From an uncultured Anaeroplasma sp. (GTDB lineage Bacteria > Bacillota_I > Bacilli_A > Acholeplasmatales > Anaeroplasmataceae), in NCBI GenBank assembly GCA_945919465.1, contig CAMEJG010000003.1, positions 1 to 64,000 of the forward strand: a stretch of 64,000 nucleotides of DNA. The letters are read 5' to 3'. The notes below the pieces were generated by a model that saw nothing but the letters and a program-made list of their open reading frames with translations, had not been told where the DNA came from and did not search any database. Within the stretch, counting starts at the first letter, position 1, and each line of letters begins with the position of its first letter. The position numbers and the translations under genes were made by a program. This document shows positions 8,295 through 15,242 of this stretch, one piece after another.

Positions 8295-10688
8295 CTATTC
8301 TTTAGTTAATACTACAGCTGAATATGATCCACCAGAACCATATGCAGTAACTAAAATATTTTTGACATCCTTAGCATAAACAGTTGTATTAGAAATACTA
8401 TCACCATCAACTAAATAAGAACGCTTATCTTCTTTAATATCACCAGATAATAATAATGCAGCATGAGCACATGCTAAAGCAGCTGAATTAGCTCTACCCT
8501 CTCCCATTCTTTCCTTAACAGAAAAAATTGGAATATTCTTTAGCATATCACCAAATACCTCTTTATAAGCATTAAGCTCAAGTGAATCAACTGTCTTTGA
8601 ACCATTTGCAAATCCAGAGATAGCATCAATATCATTAATTGTTAAATTACTATCAGCTAATGCTTCCTTAATTGCACTAACTAAGGCAGCACCTGAACCC
8701 TCAAGAGTTGCAAATTCAACATTATGATGACATAAGCCATAGCCTGAAACATAACAATACTTTTTAGCATTACGATTATTAGCACTTGTTTCTTTCTCAA
8801 CCATAATAGTTGTAGAACCATCTGCTAAAGAGAATCCATAGCCATTAGAATAAGGCTTATTAACAGTATTAGCTACATAACCAAGCTTATGATATAATTC
8901 ATCAATAATTTCAATATTTTCATCACAGCCTGAAGCTAAAATTGCTTCTTCCTTACCAGCCTCAATTAAATTCTTAGCATAAGCTACTGCGTGAAGACCA
9001 GATTGAGCTCCATTTGTAATAGTTACATTATAGCCCTTAACACCAGAACAAATTGATAAATAACCACCAGCAGCATTATAAACTGTATTTGGGAACTTAA
9101 AGGCACTACCAAAAGCATTACCCTTTTCTGCAATAGATTCCTCAAAGACACAGCCCATTCCTAATGCACCCTCAGAAGTACCGACAACAATACCAATCTT
9201 AGTAGCATTTGAATCACTAATTTCATAATTAGAATTCTTTAATGCAGCCATACCAGATACAGCCTCTAATTGAGAGAAATTATCAAGCTTACGATAGAAT
9301 GCCATCTTTAATCCTAATTCGTTATAATCCTCACTAGAAATAGTAGAATGAACTGAGGTAGCATCAATCACTTTATCTTCATTTACTACATTAATATAAT
9401 TTGAAACACCATTACCAAGTGGTGATACAATACCAAAGCCAGTAATACAAGCTCTTTCTTTGTTTTCTGGTAATACTACATTACCCTCATTCTTAGAAAA
9501 AACAATACTAGCATTATTTCCACCAAAGGCAAATGAATTACTCATAACAGTATTTAATTCTTTTTTATGTGCCTCATTAGGTACAAAATCAATCTTTCCA
9601 GCCTTTTCCTTTAATGCCTCTAAATCCTCATCACTATAGCCTAATGTAGCAGGCACAACATTATCAGTTAAAGCCTTAATAGCAAAAACAGCCTCAATAG
9701 CACCAGCAGCACCTAAACAGTGACCAACCATTGCCTTAGTAGATGAAACACTTAAATTATCAGTTTCAGAATCAAAAATTGTATGAAGTGATAAGAATTC
9801 TGCATTATCATTCTTAGCTGTACCAGTACCATGAGCATTAATATAGCCAATTTCCTTAGCCTCAATACCAGATGATTCAATAGCCCAACGAATTGCATTC
9901 ATTTGACCCTCTCCATCTGGACGAGGTGCAGTAATATGGTGAGCATCACTTGATACACCACTACCTAAAATCTCACAATAAATCTTAGCATTTCTCTTCT
10001 TTGCATGTTCATAAGATTCAACAATCACACATCCAGAACCTTCACCTAAGGTAATACCTGTACAATGATTAAATGGTGAACATGGATTTGAATCTAGGGC
10101 ATGTAATGCTAAAAATCCTGAATATGGAACAGAAGCAAATGCATCAGCACCACCTGCAACAACAACATCAGCCTTTCCAGCACGAATCAAATCACAAGCA
10201 TATGCAATACTAATAGTACCTGCAGCACAAGCATTAGCTACATTTGTAACAACACCACCAGCATGACAATCACCTGCAACTGAAGATGCAATTGCAGAAA
10301 TAGGCATTTTTCTTACATCTGTTTCATCTCTATCATTTTTAAAATAATGTTCGATAGATACTACACCACCAACGCAAGAACCAATAATAACACTAACTCT
10401 AGGGTCATTATTAAAATCACCTAAGCCTGCATCAGCTAATGCCTCACGGCTAGCCTTAATACATAGCTTAGATACTCTATCCATATCCTCACTAACTTTT
10501 ACATCACTTAAGTCACTTTCTACTTCTGCAGCAAGTGTAGCATAACAATCCTTTGTATCTACACTAGTAGTGTTTTTAATACCACTAACTGAATTAAGAG
10601 CATTATTCCAACACTCATTAACATTATTTCCAATTGCACTAATCATACCAAGACCAGTAACAACACATCTATTTTTATCTAAAGTCAT
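8295..10688 (-). CDS. Fused ketosynthase and catalytically dead ketosynthase (KS-chain length factor-like)
   Basis: A single frame of 797 residues holds two complete thiolase-fold ketosynthase halves. The first half (about 1-400) is a FabF-type condensing enzyme with the full triad: Cys154 in NACAAG, His286 in NAHGTGT and His323 in VGHCLG, plus Lys318. The second half (about 410-797) aligns well with it (for example AYAKNLIEAGK against AYACDLIRAGK). However, the Cys position is Ala561 followed by Gln562, the first His is Phe693 and the second His is Glu730; Lys725 is kept. Loss of all three residues with retention of the fold is how chain length factors of type II polyketide synthases look. 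Here it is fused to its partner and is the only elongating condensing enzyme in the operon. No fabH is present in the window. Confidence 0.88.
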   Translation of the reverse strand: MTLDKNRCVVTGLGMISAIGNNVNECWNNALNSVSGIKNTTSVDTKDCYATLAAEVESDLSDVKVSEDMDRVSKLCIKASREALADAGLGDFNNDPRVSVIIGSCVGGVVSIEHYFKNDRDETDVRKMPISAIASSVAGDCHAGGVVTNVANACAAGTISIAYACDLIRAGKADVVVAGGADAFASVPYSGFLALHALDSNPCSPFNHCTGITLGEGSGCVIVESYEHAKKRNAKIYCEILGSGVSSDAHHITAPRPDGEGQMNAIRWAIESSGIEAKEIGYINAHGTGTAKNDNAEFLSLHTIFDSETDNLSVSSTKAMVGHCLGAAGAIEAVFAIKALTDNVVPATLGYSDEDLEALKEKAGKIDFVPNEAHKKELNTVMSNSFAFGGNNASIVFSKNEGNVVLPENKERACITGFGIVSPLGNGVSNYINVVNEDKVIDATSVHSTISSEDYNELGLKMAFYRKLDNFSQLEAVSGMAALKNSNYEISDSNATKIGIVVGTSEGALGMGCVFEESIAEKGNAFGSAFKFPNTVYNAAGGYLSICSGVKGYNVTITNGAQSGLHAVAYAKNLIEAGKEEAILASGCDENIEIIDELYHKLGYVANTVNKPYSNGYGFSLADGSTTIMVEKETSANNRNAKKYCYVSGYGLCHHNVEFATLEGSGAALVSAIKEALADSNLTINDIDAISGFANGSKTVDSLELNAYKEVFGDMLKNIPIFSVKERMGEGRANSAALACAHAALLLSGDIKEDKRSYLVDGDSISNTTVYAKDVKNILVTAYGSGGSYSAVVLTKE

Positions 10689-10715
10689 TTAAACTTATCC
10701 TCCTAAAATTTGAAG

Positions 10716-10739
10716 TAGAGGTTGCACATGCAACCTCTA
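10716..10739 (-). other. Intercistronic hairpin between carrier protein and ketosynthase genes
   Basis: A perfect inverted repeat, TAGAGGTTGC on one arm and its complement on the other (11 bp with a tight loop, more realistically 9 bp with a 6-base loop), lies 14 bases after the carrier protein stop. It is not followed by a T run, so it is unlikely to terminate fully. It may stabilise the upstream carrier protein message or mark a processing site, which would allow more carrier protein than enzyme to be made. Confidence 0.6.
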
Positions 10740-10752
10740 ATCATAATAAAAA

Positions 10753-10995
10753 TTAATTATTTGCAACAATATAGCTTGCTAAAGTATCAATATTTAAGAA
10801 ATTTTCTTTAGCTACACCAGTCATTGAAACACCAAATGTGTCATCAATAAAAGAAATTAATTCAATTGAATCAATAGAATCAAGACCAATTCCTTCACCA
10901 AATAATGGAGTATCGAATTCTAATTCTGCTTCATCAATTCCTAAATCGTTACAAAAGAATTCTTTTAACTTTTCCTTAATTTCTAATTCTGTCAT
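10753..10995 (-). CDS. Acyl carrier protein (copy 2, promoter-proximal)
   Basis: An 80-residue acidic carrier protein and the first gene of the fatty acid operon. Ser40 in GLDSIDSIEL is the predicted phosphopantetheine site. The DSID context and the preceding LFGEGIG differ from the DSLxxVE of the second carrier in the operon (5565-5801). They resemble carriers that work with specialised ketosynthase pairs, though this is only a resemblance. AAGGAG lies ahead of ATG 10995. It sits next to the ketosynthase/chain-length-factor-like fusion, its most likely partner. Confidence 0.88.
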   Translation of the reverse strand: MTELEIKEKLKEFFCNDLGIDEAELEFDTPLFGEGIGLDSIDSIELISFIDDTFGVSMTGVAKENFLNIDTLASYIVANN

Positions 10996-11027
10996 TTTAA
11001 ATCTCCTTTAATTTTTATTTATAATTA

Positions 11028-11043
11028 ATTGAGCATGCTCAAT
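11028..11043. promoter_or_regulatory. 16-bp perfect palindrome, likely operator of the divergent TetR-type regulator
   Basis: ATTGAGCATGCTCAAT reads the same on both strands and lies in the 129-bp divergent region between the fatty acid operon and its flanking TetR-family gene. Such regulators usually bind palindromes of this size next to their own gene. It lies 33 bases upstream of the carrier protein start, so binding there could block transcription of the whole operon. I found no second copy in the window. The assignment is by position and symmetry only. Confidence 0.6.
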
Positions 11044-11087
11044 AATTATTTAAGTAATTTCTTCTTTATTTTTACCACAAAAAATTA

Positions 11088-11093
11088 TATAAT
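11088..11093 (+). promoter_or_regulatory. Candidate -10 box of the TetR-type regulator (self-complementary region)
   Basis: TATAAT at 11088-11093 would start transcription near 11100, 25 bases before the proposed TTG start. The surrounding ATTATATAAT is its own reverse complement, so it could equally serve as the -10 of the fatty acid operon on the minus strand. No good -35 is visible on either strand. Confidence 0.45.
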
Positions 11094-11124
11094 ACTAATA
11101 ACTATGTTATTAGGAAGTGGTAAT

Positions 11125-11676
11125 TTGAATCAAAATATTGATGGACTTAAAAAATCCAATGAAGAAATAAATAAGCTGACAAGAGAATCTATTCAAGAAG
11201 CTCTTATTCTTTTAATGTCTAGTCAGGATTTAAACTCAATTTCAGTAACTGATATTGCTAATAAAGCTGGAGTATCACGCTCTGCCTATTATAAAAATTA
11301 TCAATTTAAAGAAGAAATCATTAGAGATTTTCTTAAAAGAGTCTATGATACCATTATGGCTGATGTCCTACTAGATGAACTAAATGATAATCCTTACAAA
11401 ACCTTCATTTCAATCTTTACCGCTATTAAAGATAATTTAAAGCTTATTGAGCAATTAATTCAAGCCAAGCTAAAATATCCTATTCATTACCTATGGAAAG
11501 GCAAAAACAATAATTATACAAAACTTGAAATATTCACTCTCAACTGCTTTGAAGTAAGCTTCACTCATCTTGTTAAAGAATGGGTTGAAGATAAAACTAC
11601 AGTTTCAATAGAGGATATAGCACTATTGTCGACCAATTTATATCCAGAAATAAAGCTTTTAAGCAAAAAGATTTAA
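11125..11676 (+). CDS. TetR family transcriptional regulator, likely of fatty acid synthesis
   Basis: The helix-turn-helix is clear at ISVTDIANKAGVSRSAYYKN, followed by a helical ligand-binding region without close resemblance to a known subfamily. The frame is open upstream to 11029. I place the start at TTG 11125 because AGGAAG lies seven bases ahead and the TATAAT box at 11088 would leave no leader for the ATG at 11104. The result is about 183 residues, the usual TetR size. It is divergent from the fatty acid operon with a palindrome between them, so control of that operon is the simplest role. FapR and the MarR-type FabT are unrelated in fold. Confidence 0.85.
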   Translation: MNQNIDGLKKSNEEINKLTRESIQEALILLMSSQDLNSISVTDIANKAGVSRSAYYKNYQFKEEIIRDFLKRVYDTIMADVLLDELNDNPYKTFISIFTAIKDNLKLIEQLIQAKLKYPIHYLWKGKNNNYTKLEIFTLNCFEVSFTHLVKEWVEDKTTVSIEDIALLSTNLYPEIKLLSKKI

Positions 11677-11732
11677 AAACTAAATATTGATCTAATATAT
11701 ACTATCACTAAATTATTTTTCTTACAAGAAAA

Positions 11733-11804
11733 TGTAAAGCGGAGTGGACATTTTTATCAAAAATGTCAATTCCACTTTACATTTGTAAAGCATATTTGAC
11801 ATTT
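11733..11804. repeat. Three copies of a 21-bp sequence, two forming a long hairpin
   Basis: The unit TGTAAAGCGGAGTGGACATTT (11733-11753) recurs inverted at 11761-11781 and again in direct orientation at 11784-11804, with four to five mismatches. The first two copies, with flanking bases, form a stem of about 25 bp around a 3-base loop. The ends TGTAAAG...GACATTT look like the terminal repeats of an insertion element, so this may be a remnant or a miniature element. No transposase is adjacent. It lies between two convergent genes, and the hairpin may also act in termination. Confidence 0.55.
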
Positions 11805-11863
11805 CATCTCTATAAAATAGTAATTATTACATATATAAGTTTTTATAATTATAAAATAAAATT

Positions 11864-11918
11864 AAAAAGCTAGATATATTTTAGGTAATTAATAACCTAA
11901 ATTTATATCTAGCTTTTT
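11864..11918. terminator. Bidirectional terminator between the regulator and the aro operon
   Basis: A stem of about 23 bp with a small bulge (arms 11864-11886 and about 11895-11918) has A5 on one side and T5 on the other, so it can stop transcription from either direction. It follows the last gene of the minus-strand aro operon by 8 bases. Confidence 0.85.
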
Positions 11919-11925
11919 CTATATA

Positions 11926-13203
11926 TTATTTTTCTAATTCAATAATATATGAGGCAACCTCTCTTCCACATCTCATAGCTTGAACTACAGTTTTAGCCCC
12001 TAAATAAATATCTCCTCCAACAAAGATATTATCAACATTAGTTTTTAAGTTTGTAGCCTTAATATAATTATGATCAGTCTCTATTATTTTGCTATCATAA
12101 ATATCATCTGGTATTTGACCAATTGCAGAAATAATATAATCGCAGTCAATAGTAATATACTCATTAGTTCCTACAGGTCTTCTTCTGCCACTTTCATCAG
12201 GTTCCGTCAGTTTCATAACCTCACATTTAACCCCAGTCACCTTATCACTACCTAAAACCTCAACTGGATTAGTTAAAAACTTAAATTCAACACCTTCATT
12301 AATAGCATCATTAATCTCATGCTTAGTAGCAGGAGCCTCCTCAATACTTCTTCTATAAGCAATTATAGTTTTTGAAGCTCCAAGTCTTACAGCAGTTCTT
12401 GCTGCATCCATTGCTACATTACCAGCACCTACAACTACTACAGTACCACTTAATTTAGGTGCCTCACCTAAATTAAGCTTAATTGCCATATTACTCTTCA
12501 TTAAGAAATCCAAAGCATCATATACTCCCTCAATATTATCATTAGGAATTCCTAATTTTCTTACCTTAGTTAAACCAGTAGCTATAAAAATATATTTATA
12601 GGTTTCTTTAAGCTTTAATATATCAGATTCCATTAATTTAGTATTATAAATAACCTTAGCACCAAGTGAAGTAATTTCATCACTAATTCTTAAAACATCA
12701 CTATAATCTAATCTATAAGAAGGAATACCATAAGTCATTACTCCTCCTAAAAAATTCTGAGCTTCATAAATAGTTACATCAAAGCCATTTAATAATAACT
12801 CCTTACTACAAGCAAGCCCTGCAGGGCCTCCACCAATTACAGCAACCTTAATATTATTAGCTTCACTTTTTTCTCTTACATAATGAACTTTATTTTGAAC
12901 ATATTTTTCAAGCTTACCACAATTTATTGGTTTACCCTTTTTACCTAAAATACAATGTCCCATGCATTGATTTTCATGAGGACAAACAACTGAACAAATA
13001 TTACTTAAGCTTGAACAAGAATCAATAATTTTTGCAGCTTCCTCTAAATTATCATTTTTTATTTCTAAAATGAAATCTCTAATTCTCATTCCAGTAGGAC
13101 ATCCAGTTTGACACATAGGCTTTTTACATGATAGACAGCGTGAAGCCTCAAGCTTAGCCTCTTCATCATTATAATCTAAAGGCTTATTCCATAAATTATC
13201 CAT
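11926..13203 (-). CDS. GltD-like NAD(P)H oxidoreductase with 4Fe-4S clusters
   Basis: A 425-residue flavoprotein of the glutamate synthase small-subunit family. The N-terminal domain holds two cysteine groups for iron-sulfur clusters (Cys23/26/31/35 and Cys70/74/80/84). They are followed by the FAD loop GGGPAG (124-129) and the NADPH loop GAGNVAMDAART in the second Rossmann domain. No large glutamate synthase subunit is nearby, so it may pair with a subunit encoded elsewhere or act with another partner. NfnB and PreT have the same layout and cannot be excluded. It is the last gene of the shikimate operon, starting one base after aroC. Confidence 0.75.
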   Translation of the reverse strand: MDNLWNKPLDYNDEEAKLEASRCLSCKKPMCQTGCPTGMRIRDFILEIKNDNLEEAAKIIDSCSSLSNICSVVCPHENQCMGHCILGKKGKPINCGKLEKYVQNKVHYVREKSEANNIKVAVIGGGPAGLACSKELLLNGFDVTIYEAQNFLGGVMTYGIPSYRLDYSDVLRISDEITSLGAKVIYNTKLMESDILKLKETYKYIFIATGLTKVRKLGIPNDNIEGVYDALDFLMKSNMAIKLNLGEAPKLSGTVVVVGAGNVAMDAARTAVRLGASKTIIAYRRSIEEAPATKHEINDAINEGVEFKFLTNPVEVLGSDKVTGVKCEVMKLTEPDESGRRRPVGTNEYITIDCDYIISAIGQIPDDIYDSKIIETDHNYIKATNLKTNVDNIFVGGDIYLGAKTVVQAMRCGREVASYIIELEK

Positions 13204-13204
13204 A

Positions 13205-14200
13205 TTAATCCTCCCTATAGGCTTTATTAATTAAATAGCTATCACAAAGTGCAATTGCAACACAAGCCTCACATACAACCATAGCTCTTAAAATAATAGC
13301 AGCATCGTGTCTACCATTAATAACAAGCTCACTAACCTTTTCTTCTTTAAAATTATAAGTTTCTTGAGATTTTCCTATTGATGGAGTAGGCTTAATAAAC
13401 ACTTTTAATTCAATTGGATTTCCATTAGATATACCACCATTGATACCACCATTGTTATTAGTTTTAGTATGACCCTCATGATCAATTATTACATCATTAA
13501 AGCTACTACCCTTAAGGTTGACTCCATCAAAACCAATTCCAAATTCAACACCCTTTACACCACCAACACTAAATAACAAGTGAGAAATAGTAGATTCTAG
13601 TGAATCAAAATATGGTTCTCCAAGTCCCTTTAAAACATTATCTACTCTAATAGAAATAATGCCACCTAAAGAATCTTTTTCTGAAACTGCATCCATAAGC
13701 ATATTCTTAAATTTAGAAGAATCCTCTTCTCCGTTCAAATTAATAAGCTTAGTATTAAATTTAAAATCCTTTAATATTTTTTTAGCTATTACACCAGCAG
13801 AAACTAAGCCTAAGGTTAATCTTCCAGAAAAATGTCCTCCACCACGATAATCATTAAAACCATTATATTTTAATTTAGCAGTATAATCTGCATGAGAAGG
13901 TCTAGGTTGACTTACTAAATTTGAATAATCCTTACTTTTAGTATTATTGTTCTCAAATCTTAATAAAATAGGAGCTCCTGTAGTAAAACCATTAAAAACT
14001 CCACTTTCAATAATTATCTTATCATCTTCAATTCTTGGTGTAGTACCAATTCCACCTGATTTTCTTCTTAATAAGTCATTAGAAAAATCCTCTTCACATA
14101 AAGGAATACCAGGATTTACTCCATCAATTAAAATACCAACTGATTTTCCATGAGATTCACCAAAAATATTAATTTGAAACAATCTTCCAAAATGATTCAT
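13205..14200 (-). CDS. aroC: Chorismate synthase
   Basis: Catalyses loss of phosphate from 5-enolpyruvylshikimate 3-phosphate to give chorismate, using reduced FMN. Signatures are FGESHGKSVG near the N-terminus, SGRLTLGLVSAG in the middle and RHDAAIILR near the C-terminus. At 331 residues it is at the short end of the family, but the three signatures are intact. It overlaps aroE by 4 bases. Confidence 0.95.
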   Translation of the reverse strand: MNHFGRLFQINIFGESHGKSVGILIDGVNPGIPLCEEDFSNDLLRRKSGGIGTTPRIEDDKIIIESGVFNGFTTGAPILLRFENNNTKSKDYSNLVSQPRPSHADYTAKLKYNGFNDYRGGGHFSGRLTLGLVSAGVIAKKILKDFKFNTKLINLNGEEDSSKFKNMLMDAVSEKDSLGGIISIRVDNVLKGLGEPYFDSLESTISHLLFSVGGVKGVEFGIGFDGVNLKGSSFNDVIIDHEGHTKTNNNGGINGGISNGNPIELKVFIKPTPSIGKSQETYNFKEEKVSELVINGRHDAAIILRAMVVCEACVAIALCDSYLINKAYRED

Positions 14201-14964
14201 ATTTTTTTCCTCACATATTCTAAAACATCTTCACTATAATTAGATAATTTCTTATCTAACCATATTTCTTCTGCCTTAATAGCCTGTAGAACCAACATAT
14301 ATAATCCATTCATTTCTGAATTTGCATCACTTAAAAGCTTAGTTACACTAGGATTAAAAATAATATCCATTACATATTTACTATTTTTAGCAATATCACA
14401 ATTTACAGGAGATACACCCTCCTTAGGATGCATTCCAACAGGAGTTGTATTAACTAGTAAATAAATATCTCTTTTAGCTAATTCTAAATAAGAAATAATA
14501 TTATTCCCTGTTTTATTTCTAGAAACAAAATAAGTATTAGCTCCTAAATCTAATAATGCTTTATTTATTGCAAGGCTCGCTCCACCTGTACCTAAAATAT
14601 AACAATCCTTATTCTTAACATTAATATTATAGTATAATATTTCATTATAAAATCCATAATAATCAGTATTATATCCTACTATTTTCCCATTGATATTCGC
14701 AACAGTATTTACAGCTCCAATAGCTAAAGCCTCATCAGATATTTCATCTAAATACTTCATTATTTCCTTTTTATAAGGAATAGTAACATTAAATCCATAG
14801 TATTCATTATTTCTTAGGGCATCAATATATTTTTCAAGTTCATATTCTTGACATTCTAAAAGTAAATATTGATAATCTAATTCTAATAATTCATAAATTT
14901 TATTGTGAATTAATGGAGAATAGCTATGACCTAATGGATACCCTAAAAGACCATATTTTCTCAT
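14197..14964 (-). CDS. aroE: Shikimate dehydrogenase
   Basis: Reduces 3-dehydroshikimate to shikimate with NADPH. The 255-residue protein has the shikimate-binding SYSPLIHN, the catalytic lysine in NVTIPYKKE, GAVNTV, the dinucleotide loop GTGGASLA and NTTPVGMHP. It overlaps its neighbours on both sides by 4 bases, so the operon is tightly packed. Confidence 0.94.
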   Translation of the reverse strand: MRKYGLLGYPLGHSYSPLIHNKIYELLELDYQYLLLECQEYELEKYIDALRNNEYYGFNVTIPYKKEIMKYLDEISDEALAIGAVNTVANINGKIVGYNTDYYGFYNEILYYNINVKNKDCYILGTGGASLAINKALLDLGANTYFVSRNKTGNNIISYLELAKRDIYLLVNTTPVGMHPKEGVSPVNCDIAKNSKYVMDIIFNPSVTKLLSDANSEMNGLYMLVLQAIKAEEIWLDKKLSNYSEDVLEYVRKKI

Positions 14965-15242
14965 TTTATATCTCCTTTAATAATATCCTCCTGATAGCAT
15001 CTAGAAGATGCTAAAACAGCATTAAAAAAGGTTAAATAATATTTTTCTAAATTATTATCATTTAATAATTTAATATTTTTTTCAATAATTAATTCTTCTC
15101 TTTTAGAATCTAAAACAGGTAGATTATTTTCAATTTTGTATGAAGCAACCATTTCAACTGCTTTCATTCTTTCTTTAAAAAGCTCAATCATTTTCTTATC
15201 AATATCATTGATAATTATTCTTGCATCATCAAGCTTACTCAT
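14961..15242 (-). CDS. Chorismate mutase, AroQ type
   Basis: A stand-alone 93-residue all-helical chorismate mutase that makes prephenate. It has the family pattern: an N-terminal helix with IDKKMIELFKERM, then VASYKIENNLPVLDSKRE. The product is the substrate of TyrA, encoded at the head of the same operon. It overlaps aroA by 8 bases. No prephenate dehydratase is seen in the window. Confidence 0.9.
   Translation of the reverse strand: MSKLDDARIIINDIDKKMIELFKERMKAVEMVASYKIENNLPVLDSKREELIIEKNIKLLNDNNLEKYYLTFFNAVLASSRCYQEDIIKGDIK

Noticed and set aside
8295-10688. Reading the second ketosynthase half as a KSQ-type malonyl decarboxylase because of the Gln in GAQSG
   Set aside because: In an ungapped alignment the catalytic Cys position is Ala561, not Gln562, and both His needed for decarboxylation are also lost (Phe693, Glu730).
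11733-11804. Calling the repeat a CRISPR remnant
   Set aside because: Units are in mixed orientation, 2-7 bases apart, with no spacers and no cas genes.
13659-14153. Plus-strand open frames inside aroC
   Set aside because: Shadows of a clearly coding minus-strand gene with all aroC motifs.
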